Position numbers and translations under genes: made by a program
Assembly: GCA_900543395.1 (NCBI GenBank)
Contig: UQQT01000040.1
Span: 1 to 20,458, forward strand
Length of the DNA stretch: 20,458 bases
From: an uncultured Oscillospiraceae bacterium
GTDB taxonomy: Bacteria > Bacillota > Clostridia > Oscillospirales > Acutalibacteraceae
Reading direction: 5' to 3'
The notes under the pieces: generated by a model
The model's input: the letters and a program-made list of their open reading frames with translations, nothing else
Database searches by the model: none
What the model was told of the DNA's origin: nothing
Shown here: one piece after another, positions 14,251-20,458 of the stretch
Numbering within the stretch: the first letter of the stretch is position 1
Layout of the letters: each line of letters starts with the position of its first letter

Positions 14251-16464
14251 ATGAGTTATTCGACAGAAGATATACTGACCGTATTCTCGCGTCTATCATC
14301 CTCTTCCAACGGTCTTTCCGACGAAGAAGCGCGGCGGCGTTTAAAACGGGACGGACAAAACAGGCTTAACCCCGAGATAAAAATATCTTTCGGATTTAAA
14401 ATTATAGCCCAGCTTCTCGACCCGATGCTTTCGCTGCTGCTCGCTCTGTCGGCTATTTCCGCGGTATTCGTCATTATCGACGGAAAATACCCCTACGAAT
14501 TCCTCGTCGTCGCGGCTATTATAATTATAAACGCCGTTATCGTCGTTCTGCAAAGACAGAAGTCAGACAAAATTCTGCACGACTTACAGTCAAAGACGGC
14601 GAAACAGTCATACGTTCTGCGAGACGGTGTTAAAACGCTTATCTACTCCGAGGACATAGTCGTCGGCGACGTTATTCTGTTATCCCCGGGGACGGTCGTC
14701 CCCGCCGACGCGCGTATTTTCGACTGTACGAATTTACAGGTCGAGGAGTCCGGCGTGCGTTCGTCGAACGCCTACCCGATAAACAAGTACCGCACACAGA
14801 TATTCGGAGTTACCGACCGGGAATTATACCTAACCGACAGAAATAATATGGTATACATGGGCTCGACCGTGATAAGCGGTTCGGGTCTTGCTGTTGTTAC
14901 GGCTACGGGACTTTCGACATATCTCGGCAAAACATACGACATAGTTTCCACCGCAAGAAAGAACAAAACCCCGCTCCAGCTGAAAATTCACGACGCGAAC
15001 AACTGGATAAATATTTTCGCAATGATTATATGCGGAATCGTCCTGCTCGGTCAGTTTATTCTTACGAAAATAAACGGCGGAACGCTCGGATTCGTTTCGA
15101 CTCTCGATTCGATAATGGTCGCGCTCGCGCTGTCGATTACCGCCATGCCCCAGGGACTCGCTTCATACGCGGGCATAGTTTTATCGCACGCGGCAGTCGA
15201 TCTGTACGAACAGAACATCATAGTAACATCCGTTCCCGCAATAGAAAGGCTCGGCAGCGTGCAGGTGCTGATATACGACCTTACAAAATACAGCGACGCG
15301 GATTTCAGATTCAGGTCGGAGGCGTCCGACGCGCAGGGACTGTACGAAAATTCAGGAATCATCCCCGTATTTATAACGAACGCCGACAAAAACTCCGTCT
15401 GCCGCTCGGCGGCCGAATACTCGATAGCCGAGCATGAAAATCAGATAATTTCCGCAGACCGGCTCGATAAAATGACCGATGACGAATTCAATTCGAAATT
15501 CACCGACTTCAGAGTTTACACAGGCATAACGCCCGAACAGAAATCGAAAATCGTCTCGGCATGGAAAACGCACGGGTATATAACCGTCGTAACCTCACCC
15601 GATAACAGCGACATCCTCGCGCAGAAAAACGCCGATATAAGCGTCGCGACAGATATCGACAGAAGCGAAATAAGGACAACTCCGTCTGATATTGTGACGT
15701 TTAATTCACGGATCGAAAAAATAATTTCGGCAATAGAGGGCAGCCGCCGTATATATTCGAACGTACAGAAATTCTTTATATTTACCGTCGGCTCCAATAT
15801 AGCGGAGCTTCTGACTCTCCTGCTTGCGACGCTTCTGAACTTCAACATTCTCGGAATCGTTCACATGCTGTGGATAAATCTTATTACCGATACGTTCCCC
15901 TCGCTCGCGCTTTGCTTTGATAAGGGCGAACACGATTTAATGAAGCGAAAACCGATAGACACAAATTCGAATATATATCTGCACGGAGTATGGCAGGATA
16001 TTGTCTGTCAGGGATTGAGCGTAACCGCTCTTACCATGGCATCGTACTTTGTCGGCGAGGTCTTTAAGACCGGCGTATGGAAATTCGCGCGGGTCACCGA
16101 CGAGAACGGCGCGATAGGCACGACAATGGCGTTCCTTACAATGTCGCTGTGCGAGCTTTTGAGTGCGCTGTGTTTAAGATCTCGCAGAATTTCGCTTATC
16201 AAAACCGAAACAAAGAAAAACAGAAACACCGATATGTATATTTCGCTGGCGGTCGCGCTTCTGCTGACGACGGCAACGGTTCTTATCAATCCGATAGCGG
16301 AGGTTTTCGGGTTCGCAAAAATAACGCTTTTACAGTATCTTGTGTCCGTTCTCCTCGCAGCGATGATAATCCCGATCAAGGAACTGTGGAAATTCTTTAT
16401 AAACAAAACGGAAAAAGACAAAAAAAGAGATTATCGAGAAAAAATTGTTGTATCAAACCAATAA
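14251..16464 (+). CDS. P-type-ATPase-like membrane protein lacking catalytic motifs (pseudoenzyme)
   Basis: The 737-residue protein follows the Ca/cation P-type ATPase plan (P2 group). It has an N-terminal cation_ATPase_N segment, an actuator domain (about 105-245), a remnant P-domain (330-500) and about ten membrane helices (57-101, 252-312, 507-551, 580-710). The headpiece is altered at every signature. TGES is replaced by RSSN at 170-173. DKTGT is replaced by DLTKY (D343 kept). MITGD is replaced by FITNA. TGDGVNDAP is replaced by TSPDNSDI. PEQK (428-431) is kept. Only about 25 residues stand where the nucleotide-binding domain of some 200 should be. Ion-site residues are largely kept (N516, E519, N543, D547), but PEGL reads PQGL (Q301). 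The frame is open and base use matches neighbours, so it is probably expressed but not an ATP-driven pump. AAGGAG precedes the ATG. It follows the PHP gene closely. Confidence 0.9.
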   Translation: MSYSTEDILTVFSRLSSSSNGLSDEEARRRLKRDGQNRLNPEIKISFGFKIIAQLLDPMLSLLLALSAISAVFVIIDGKYPYEFLVVAAIIIINAVIVVLQRQKSDKILHDLQSKTAKQSYVLRDGVKTLIYSEDIVVGDVILLSPGTVVPADARIFDCTNLQVEESGVRSSNAYPINKYRTQIFGVTDRELYLTDRNNMVYMGSTVISGSGLAVVTATGLSTYLGKTYDIVSTARKNKTPLQLKIHDANNWINIFAMIICGIVLLGQFILTKINGGTLGFVSTLDSIMVALALSITAMPQGLASYAGIVLSHAAVDLYEQNIIVTSVPAIERLGSVQVLIYDLTKYSDADFRFRSEASDAQGLYENSGIIPVFITNADKNSVCRSAAEYSIAEHENQIISADRLDKMTDDEFNSKFTDFRVYTGITPEQKSKIVSAWKTHGYITVVTSPDNSDILAQKNADISVATDIDRSEIRTTPSDIVTFNSRIEKIISAIEGSRRIYSNVQKFFIFTVGSNIAELLTLLLATLLNFNILGIVHMLWINLITDTFPSLALCFDKGEHDLMKRKPIDTNSNIYLHGVWQDIVCQGLSVTALTMASYFVGEVFKTGVWKFARVTDENGAIGTTMAFLTMSLCELLSALCLRSRRISLIKTETKKNRNTDMYISLAVALLLTTATVLINPIAEVFGFAKITLLQYLVSVLLAAMIIPIKELWKFFINKTEKDKKRDYREKIVVSNQ

Positions 16465-16476
16465 TTATGATATAAT
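16448..16476 (+). promoter_or_regulatory. Promoter of the iron alcohol dehydrogenase
   Basis: An extended -10 box TGATATAAT (16468-16476) has a weak -35 box TTGTAT (16448-16453) at 17 bp. Both are about 35 bp upstream of the start codon, overlapping the end of the ATPase-like gene. Confidence 0.7.
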
Positions 16477-16510
16477 TTTTCTGGAATATAAACACAGGAG
16501 GTTTTTATAA

Positions 16511-17719
16511 ATGTCAACTGCTTATGAAAAATATTGCAGAGCATATCAGGCTGTCATGAGAGCGGCGGTAAACGTCCTCGACTGGACGGAGCCTCAGCTC
16601 TTAAAAGGCGCGGGATGCGTAAAACAGCTTCCCAAGCTTATCAAGGAAAAGGGAATAAACAAGGTTCTTGTCGTAACGGATAAGGGACTTATGGGACTTC
16701 ATCTTCTCGACGGTATGTTCGACGCTCTCAAAGCCGAGGGTATCGATTACGTTGTTTACGACGACGTTCATCCAAACCCCACTATTGACAACGTAGAGGA
16801 CGCGAGAGCTCTCTATCTCGGAAACGAATGTCAGGCTATCATCGCATTCGGCGGCGGCTCGCCCATGGACTGCGCTAAGGGTGCAGGCGCAAGAATTGCC
16901 CGTCCCGACAAGCTGGTTCCCCAGCTTAGAGGTCAGCTTAAGGTCTTAAAGCCCATCCCCACCCTCTTCGCGGTTCCCACCACTGCGGGTACAGGCTCCG
17001 AGACCACAATTGCCGCCGTTATTTCCAACCCCAAAACTCATGAAAAAAACGCTATCAACGACCCGAGACTCCGCCCGAAGTACGCGGTTCTCGACCCCGA
17101 GCTTACAGTAGGACTTCCTCCCCACATCACCTCCACAACGGGTATGGACGCTCTCACCCACGCGGTTGAGGCATATATCGGTCAGTCAAACACAAAGGAC
17201 ACCGAGGCGGCGGCTCTTAAAGCTACGAAACTTATATTCGCTAATCTTGAAGAGGCTTACAAGAACGGCAAGGATCTCGAAGCAAGAGCTAACATGCTCG
17301 AGGGTTCGTATCTTGCCGGTATCGCATTCACGAGAGCGTACGTCGGCTACGTTCACGCTATCGCCCATAACTTAGGCGGTATGTACGGTATACCTCACGG
17401 TCTTGCAAACGCCGTAATTCTCCCCTACATACTCGAATACTTCGGTTCGAGTGCACATAAGAGACTCGGCGAACTTGCAATTGCGGCGGGACTCGACGTT
17501 TCGGGCAAATCCGACGCGGAGAAGGCTCATATTTTCATCGAAGCTATTAAGCAGATGAATAAGGACATGAATATCCCGACCAAGTTCGAGCAGATAAAGG
17601 CCGAGGACATTCCGCTTCTTGCAGAGAGAGCGCTTAAAGAGGGCAACCCGCTTTATCCCGTACCCAAGATCATGAATAAACAGGAGTGCATGGAGATCAT
17701 CAGAAATCTCATGGCTTAA
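16511..17719 (+). CDS. Iron-containing alcohol dehydrogenase
   Basis: This 402-residue cytoplasmic NAD(P)-dependent oxidoreductase belongs to the group III (Fe-ADH) family and probably reduces aldehydes to alcohols during fermentation. The cofactor-binding GGGSPMDCAK lies at 114-123 and TTAGTGSE at 157-164. The metal ligands are D213, H217, H282 and H296, in DALTHAVEAY and HAIAHNLGGMYGIPHG. Length is typical. It has its own promoter and an AGGAGG ribosome binding site 9 bp before the ATG. Codon use is more uniform (many AAG, CTT and CCC) than in neighbours, which suggests high expression. The substrate (ethanol, butanol or a diol) cannot be told. The next unit is separated by an inverted repeat and a new promoter. 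Confidence 0.96.
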   Translation: MSTAYEKYCRAYQAVMRAAVNVLDWTEPQLLKGAGCVKQLPKLIKEKGINKVLVVTDKGLMGLHLLDGMFDALKAEGIDYVVYDDVHPNPTIDNVEDARALYLGNECQAIIAFGGGSPMDCAKGAGARIARPDKLVPQLRGQLKVLKPIPTLFAVPTTAGTGSETTIAAVISNPKTHEKNAINDPRLRPKYAVLDPELTVGLPPHITSTTGMDALTHAVEAYIGQSNTKDTEAAALKATKLIFANLEEAYKNGKDLEARANMLEGSYLAGIAFTRAYVGYVHAIAHNLGGMYGIPHGLANAVILPYILEYFGSSAHKRLGELAIAAGLDVSGKSDAEKAHIFIEAIKQMNKDMNIPTKFEQIKAEDIPLLAERALKEGNPLYPVPKIMNKQECMEIIRNLMA

Positions 17720-17738
17720 ATAAAACAATTCAGTTTAA

Positions 17739-17772
17739 CAACCGGCGGTTGAGTTAATTCCAACCGTCGGTT
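17739..17772. promoter_or_regulatory. Tandem palindromes AACCG-N-CGGTT, candidate operator
   Basis: Two copies of the palindrome AACCG-N-CGGTT occur at 17740-17750 and 17762-17772. Their centres are 22 bp apart (two helical turns), ending 2 bp before the -35 box of the regulator-glycohydrolase gene. The layout suits cooperative binding of a dimeric XRE repressor or activator. The two copies can also pair with each other as a 12-bp hairpin, so a terminator for the alcohol dehydrogenase is possible, but no T run follows. Confidence 0.6.
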
Positions 17773-17774
17773 AG

Positions 17775-17803
17775 TTGCTTATTTCGGGCTGATTTATTAT
17801 AAT
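17775..17803 (+). promoter_or_regulatory. Promoter of the regulator-glycohydrolase/kinase operon
   Basis: A -35 box TTGCTT (17775-17780) and a perfect -10 box TATAAT (17798-17803) are spaced by 17 bp, about 30 bp upstream of the start codon. Confidence 0.7.
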
Positions 17804-17835
17804 GTAATAAAATAATAAGTAAAGGAGCCGATAAT

Positions 17836-19413
17836 ATGACTCTTGCAGACCGTATATATTCATTAAGAACAAAAGCGGGGCTTACGCAGGAAAACGTAGC
17901 CAAGAAATGCGGTGTTTCGAGCCAGTCCGTTCAGAAATGGGAGAGCGACAAGTCAAAGCCCGCAATAGAAAATCTGATAACTCTGTCGGAATACTTCGGA
18001 GTTTCGCTCGACGAGCTTCTGACCGGCAGTGTTCCGCGCCAAAAAGAAGACGCGAAAAGAGAAAAAATCACACCGAAATACGAAGATATCGATTCTTCCG
18101 AGCTTTATTCCGAACATCTCATGACCGAGTACAGGCAGTCGGTTGAAGAGGGACTCGATATCGAAAATTACAAAGAGGTTTTCGAGGCCGTTTCTCACAT
18201 GCCAAAAGGCGAAAACAAAGAGAAAATGGCGGACGTTCTGTTCAATATCGTAATAAACGCGGACAAAAAAGCGGAGTACGAATATACAGAGCCGACGGAC
18301 TACAACGAAATATTAAAGGAAAGAGCCGTCGATATTCCCGAAAAAAGACATTACGACGAAAAAACATTGAGAGATAAAATCGCGGGCGCATGGTACGGCA
18401 GAATATGCGGATGTCTGCTCGGCAAACCCGTCGAGGGCGTAAGAACGGACAAAATAAACATCATATTAAAAGAGACAGGCAATTATCCTTTGCACAGATA
18501 TATAAAGCGTTCGGAGCTTACGGATTCGATTCTCGAAAGAGCCGGCGAATGGATAGCCAACGGCGCGTTTCCCGACGTAATAAACTGCGCGCCGAACGAC
18601 GACGATACGAATTATATGGTGCTTTATCAGGAGCTTATCGAAAAATTCGGCAGAGACTTTACATCAAAAAACGTCGCGGATTTCTGGATTGACAAGCAGT
18701 CGAAATACGCGTACTACACGGCGGAGCGAACCGCATTTATAAACTTCGTAAAGGGCTTTATGCCTCCCGCTTCGGCGATTTACAAAAACCCGTTCAGGGA
18801 GTGGATCGGCGCGCAGATCAGGGGCGATTATTTCGGATATATCAACCCCGGCGACCCCGAAACGGCGGCAAACATGGCACACCGCGACGCGACGGTTTCC
18901 CACGTCAAAAACGGCGTTTACGGCGAGATGTTCGCCTCGGCTCTGATTGCCGAATCAGCGGTCGAAAACGACTTAAAAACTGCGATAAAAACCGCGCTTA
19001 AATTCATTCCGCAAAAATCAAGATTCGTAAAATGCGTCAATAATATAATTGAAATGTTCGAATCGGGCAAAAGCGAAGACGAATGCTTTAATTCAATTCA
19101 TTCACGTTACGACGAATACAGCGGACACGACTGGTGTCACACGCTTTCGAACGCGGAAATCGTTACGGCTTCGCTTCTGTACGGAAACGGCGATTATTCA
19201 AAATCAATTTGCCGTGCGGTTCAGACAGGCTTCGACACCGACTGCAACGGCGCGACGGTCGGCTCTGTTATCGGAATGATGAAAGGAATTTCCGCCGTCG
19301 GCAGAGAGTGGACAGACCCGATAAACAGCAGACTCTCGACGCAGATTTTCGGCGTGGGAACGGTCGATATCGAGGACAGAATAAATCTTACGCTAAAGCA
19401 TATTAAGGACTGA
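17836..19413 (+). CDS. XRE-type HTH fused to ADP-ribosylglycohydrolase-family domain
   Basis: The 525-residue protein has a clear XRE helix-turn-helix at 5-62 (LRTKAGLTQENVAKKCGVSSQ then W-E-x-x-K-S-K-P). A charged helical linker (63-175) follows, then an ADP-ribosylglycohydrolase-fold domain (177-500). Its motifs are GAWYGRICGCLLGKPVEG (184-201), NDDDTNY (254-260), HRDA-x-SHVKNGVYGEMF (349-366) and GFDTDCNGATVGSVIG (465-480). The aspartates of NDDDT and DTD would bind the two Mg ions. The NDDDTNY and DTDCNG forms belong to a less studied branch, so the substrate (ADP-ribosyl protein, nucleoside or sugar) is uncertain. AAGGAG lies 8 bp before the ATG. A kinase gene starts 4 bp after the stop. 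The protein could sense its substrate and regulate its own operon. Confidence 0.9.
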   Translation: MTLADRIYSLRTKAGLTQENVAKKCGVSSQSVQKWESDKSKPAIENLITLSEYFGVSLDELLTGSVPRQKEDAKREKITPKYEDIDSSELYSEHLMTEYRQSVEEGLDIENYKEVFEAVSHMPKGENKEKMADVLFNIVINADKKAEYEYTEPTDYNEILKERAVDIPEKRHYDEKTLRDKIAGAWYGRICGCLLGKPVEGVRTDKINIILKETGNYPLHRYIKRSELTDSILERAGEWIANGAFPDVINCAPNDDDTNYMVLYQELIEKFGRDFTSKNVADFWIDKQSKYAYYTAERTAFINFVKGFMPPASAIYKNPFREWIGAQIRGDYFGYINPGDPETAANMAHRDATVSHVKNGVYGEMFASALIAESAVENDLKTAIKTALKFIPQKSRFVKCVNNIIEMFESGKSEDECFNSIHSRYDEYSGHDWCHTLSNAEIVTASLLYGNGDYSKSICRAVQTGFDTDCNGATVGSVIGMMKGISAVGREWTDPINSRLSTQIFGVGTVDIEDRINLTLKHIKD

Positions 19414-19417
19414 TAAT

Positions 19418-20305
19418 ATGAAATGCTTAAACTTCGGCTCATTGAATATTGACATGGTATACTCCGTCGACCACTGCGTAAACGATGGGGAAACGGAAGC
19501 GGTGAGCAAGCTCGAATATTTCCCCGGCGGAAAAGGACTCAATCAGTCAATAGCCCTCGCGAAAGCAGGAGCCGAGGTTTACCATGCCGGTTCGGTCGGA
19601 AAAGACGGCGGAATTCTAATAAACGAGCTTAAAAATAACGGCGTAGACACTTCGTTTATAAATACGACCGACTGTCCGAACGGTCATGCGGTTATTCAGG
19701 TCGACAAAAACGGACAGAATTCGATTCTCGTTTTCGGCGGGGCAAATCACCGCATAACGAGCGAACAGATCGACCGCGTTTTATGTGAATTTTCGGATTC
19801 GGACATTCTGTTTCTGCAAAACGAAATAAACGCCGTCGACGAGATTATCGATAAAGCGTACGAAAGAAATATTAAAACCGTATTCAATCCGAGTCCGTTT
19901 ACGGAGAAAATAATGAATTATCCGCTTGATAAAATATCTTGGTTCGTCGTAAACGAGACGGAAGCGTTCCGCCTTACGGGTGAGACTCAAACCGACAAAA
20001 TTTTCGGCGTTTTCAAAGAACGGTATCCGAATTCGGATATGCTTCTGACTCTCGGCGAAAACGGAGCGTACTGTTTATATAAAGGGCAAAAATATTTTCA
20101 CCCGATTTACAACACAAGTGTTGTTGACACCACAGCGGCGGGCGATACGTTTCTCGGATTTTTCTTTGCAAATATACAATCCCGCGGAGTGTCGGAGGCA
20201 CTTAAAACCGCTTCTGCCGCGGCGGCAATTGCCGTATCGCGAAACGGCGCGTCGGTTTCAATCCCGACGGCCGGCGAGGCTGACAAATTCATAAGAAACA
20301 AATAG
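19418..20305 (+). CDS. PfkB-family carbohydrate kinase, ribokinase-like
   Basis: This 295-residue cytoplasmic kinase is predicted to phosphorylate a sugar or nucleoside with ATP. PfkB signature 1 is PGGKGLNQS (36-44) and signature 2 is DTTAAGDTFLGFF (237-249), with D243 as catalytic base and the AAGD anion hole. The NETEA motif (about 184-188) and TLGENGA (about 207-213) are also present. The overall plan is nearest to ribokinase, with length close to the family's usual 300. It starts 4 bp after the glycohydrolase gene with AAGGA upstream, so the two are one operon. This suggests that the sugar released by the glycohydrolase, perhaps ribose, is trapped as a phosphate. Confidence 0.93.
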   Translation: MKCLNFGSLNIDMVYSVDHCVNDGETEAVSKLEYFPGGKGLNQSIALAKAGAEVYHAGSVGKDGGILINELKNNGVDTSFINTTDCPNGHAVIQVDKNGQNSILVFGGANHRITSEQIDRVLCEFSDSDILFLQNEINAVDEIIDKAYERNIKTVFNPSPFTEKIMNYPLDKISWFVVNETEAFRLTGETQTDKIFGVFKERYPNSDMLLTLGENGAYCLYKGQKYFHPIYNTSVVDTTAAGDTFLGFFFANIQSRGVSEALKTASAAAAIAVSRNGASVSIPTAGEADKFIRNK

Positions 20306-20323
20306 TATCTGTATATACAAAAT

Positions 20324-20349
20324 CCGCCCGGACATAGAAATCCGAGCGG
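20324..20349 (+). terminator. Hairpin after the kinase gene
   Basis: CCGCCCGGA (20324-20332) pairs with TCCGAGCGG (20341-20349) with one mismatch, across an 8-base loop, 19 bp past the stop codon. There is no T tract, so termination is uncertain. Confidence 0.4.
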
Positions 20350-20350
20350 G

Positions 20351-20383
20351 CAGCGTGTCGAAAAAGTAGTTTTCGGCACGCTG
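20351..20383. repeat. Perfect-length 14-bp hairpin (extragenic palindrome candidate)
   Basis: CAGCGTGTCGAAAA (20351-20364) pairs with TTTTCGGCACGCTG (20370-20383), with one G-T pair and the 5-base loop AGTAG. No T run follows on either strand. Another hairpin (TCGCTG/CAGCGA with inner GTAC/GTAC) lies at 20428-20452, at the window edge. Confidence 0.7.
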
Positions 20384-20458
20384 TGAGACTGTCGAGAATG
20401 TGCCTGAATTTCGTTTTCTTTCGAGCGTCGCTGTACAAAAGTACCGCAGCGAGAAAAA

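Noticed and set aside
15051..15848. Several long minus-strand and alternative-frame open frames inside the ATPase-like gene
   Set aside because: They lack ribosome binding sites and recognisable domains, and overlap a frame with clear membrane helices. The same holds for the overlapping frames in the other genes.
14251..16464. Loss of ATPase motifs by frameshift
   Set aside because: The residues around each altered motif still align in one frame with the family pattern, so the changes are substitutions and a clean in-frame loss, not a shift.

Overview
The window looks like part of a chromosome from an anaerobic Bacillota of the class Clostridia, most like gut Oscillospiraceae/Ruminococcaceae. 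This is inferred from strong AGGAGG-type ribosome binding sites, TTGACA/TATAAT promoters, several secreted proteins with type I dockerin repeats, an iron-containing alcohol dehydrogenase and Clostridia-type housekeeping genes. No phage, IS element, CRISPR array or rRNA was seen. Most of the window has moderate GC content. The stretch at about 106-2000 is clearly AT-richer.

Left part (1-5086, mostly minus strand): a secreted gene is cut by the window edge. Upstream of it are a dockerin-bearing zinc metalloprotease and a membrane-anchored protein of unknown function, in an AT-rich cassette with its own promoter. Next is a second secreted protein with two X2-like modules and a dockerin. Its signal-peptide DNA is nearly identical to that of the edge gene. 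A tRNA-Ala(GGC) unit with a consensus promoter and a strong terminator follows. Then comes a secreted GH39-like glycoside hydrolase broken by a frameshift in an A7 tract.

Middle (5128-12783): comM (minus strand) and a phosphoglucomutase gene (plus strand) diverge from facing promoters. Behind the phosphoglucomutase is a 30-residue membrane peptide, then a U32-family tRNA-hydroxylation-type protein. On the minus strand, a TtcA-like PP-loop protein is followed 14 bp later by a secreted BspA-like leucine-rich-repeat protein with five Cys-rich repeats and a dockerin.

Right part (12874-20458, plus strand): a secreted PHP-family phosphoesterase is followed closely by a full-length P-type-ATPase-like membrane protein. 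That protein has lost every catalytic signature of the cytoplasmic headpiece and nearly all of its nucleotide-binding domain, yet keeps an open frame and most membrane ion-site residues. An iron alcohol dehydrogenase with its own promoter comes next. It is followed by a two-gene operon: an XRE helix-turn-helix domain fused to an ADP-ribosylglycohydrolase domain, and a PfkB-type (ribokinase-like) sugar kinase. Two palindromes 22 bp apart sit directly upstream of that operon's promoter and are good operator candidates. The window ends in a cluster of hairpins.

The most unusual items are the ATPase-like pseudoenzyme, the regulator-glycohydrolase-kinase operon with its tandem palindromes, and the AT-rich protease cassette between two near-identical signal-peptide sequences. 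All functions are inferred from reading motifs; no database search was run.
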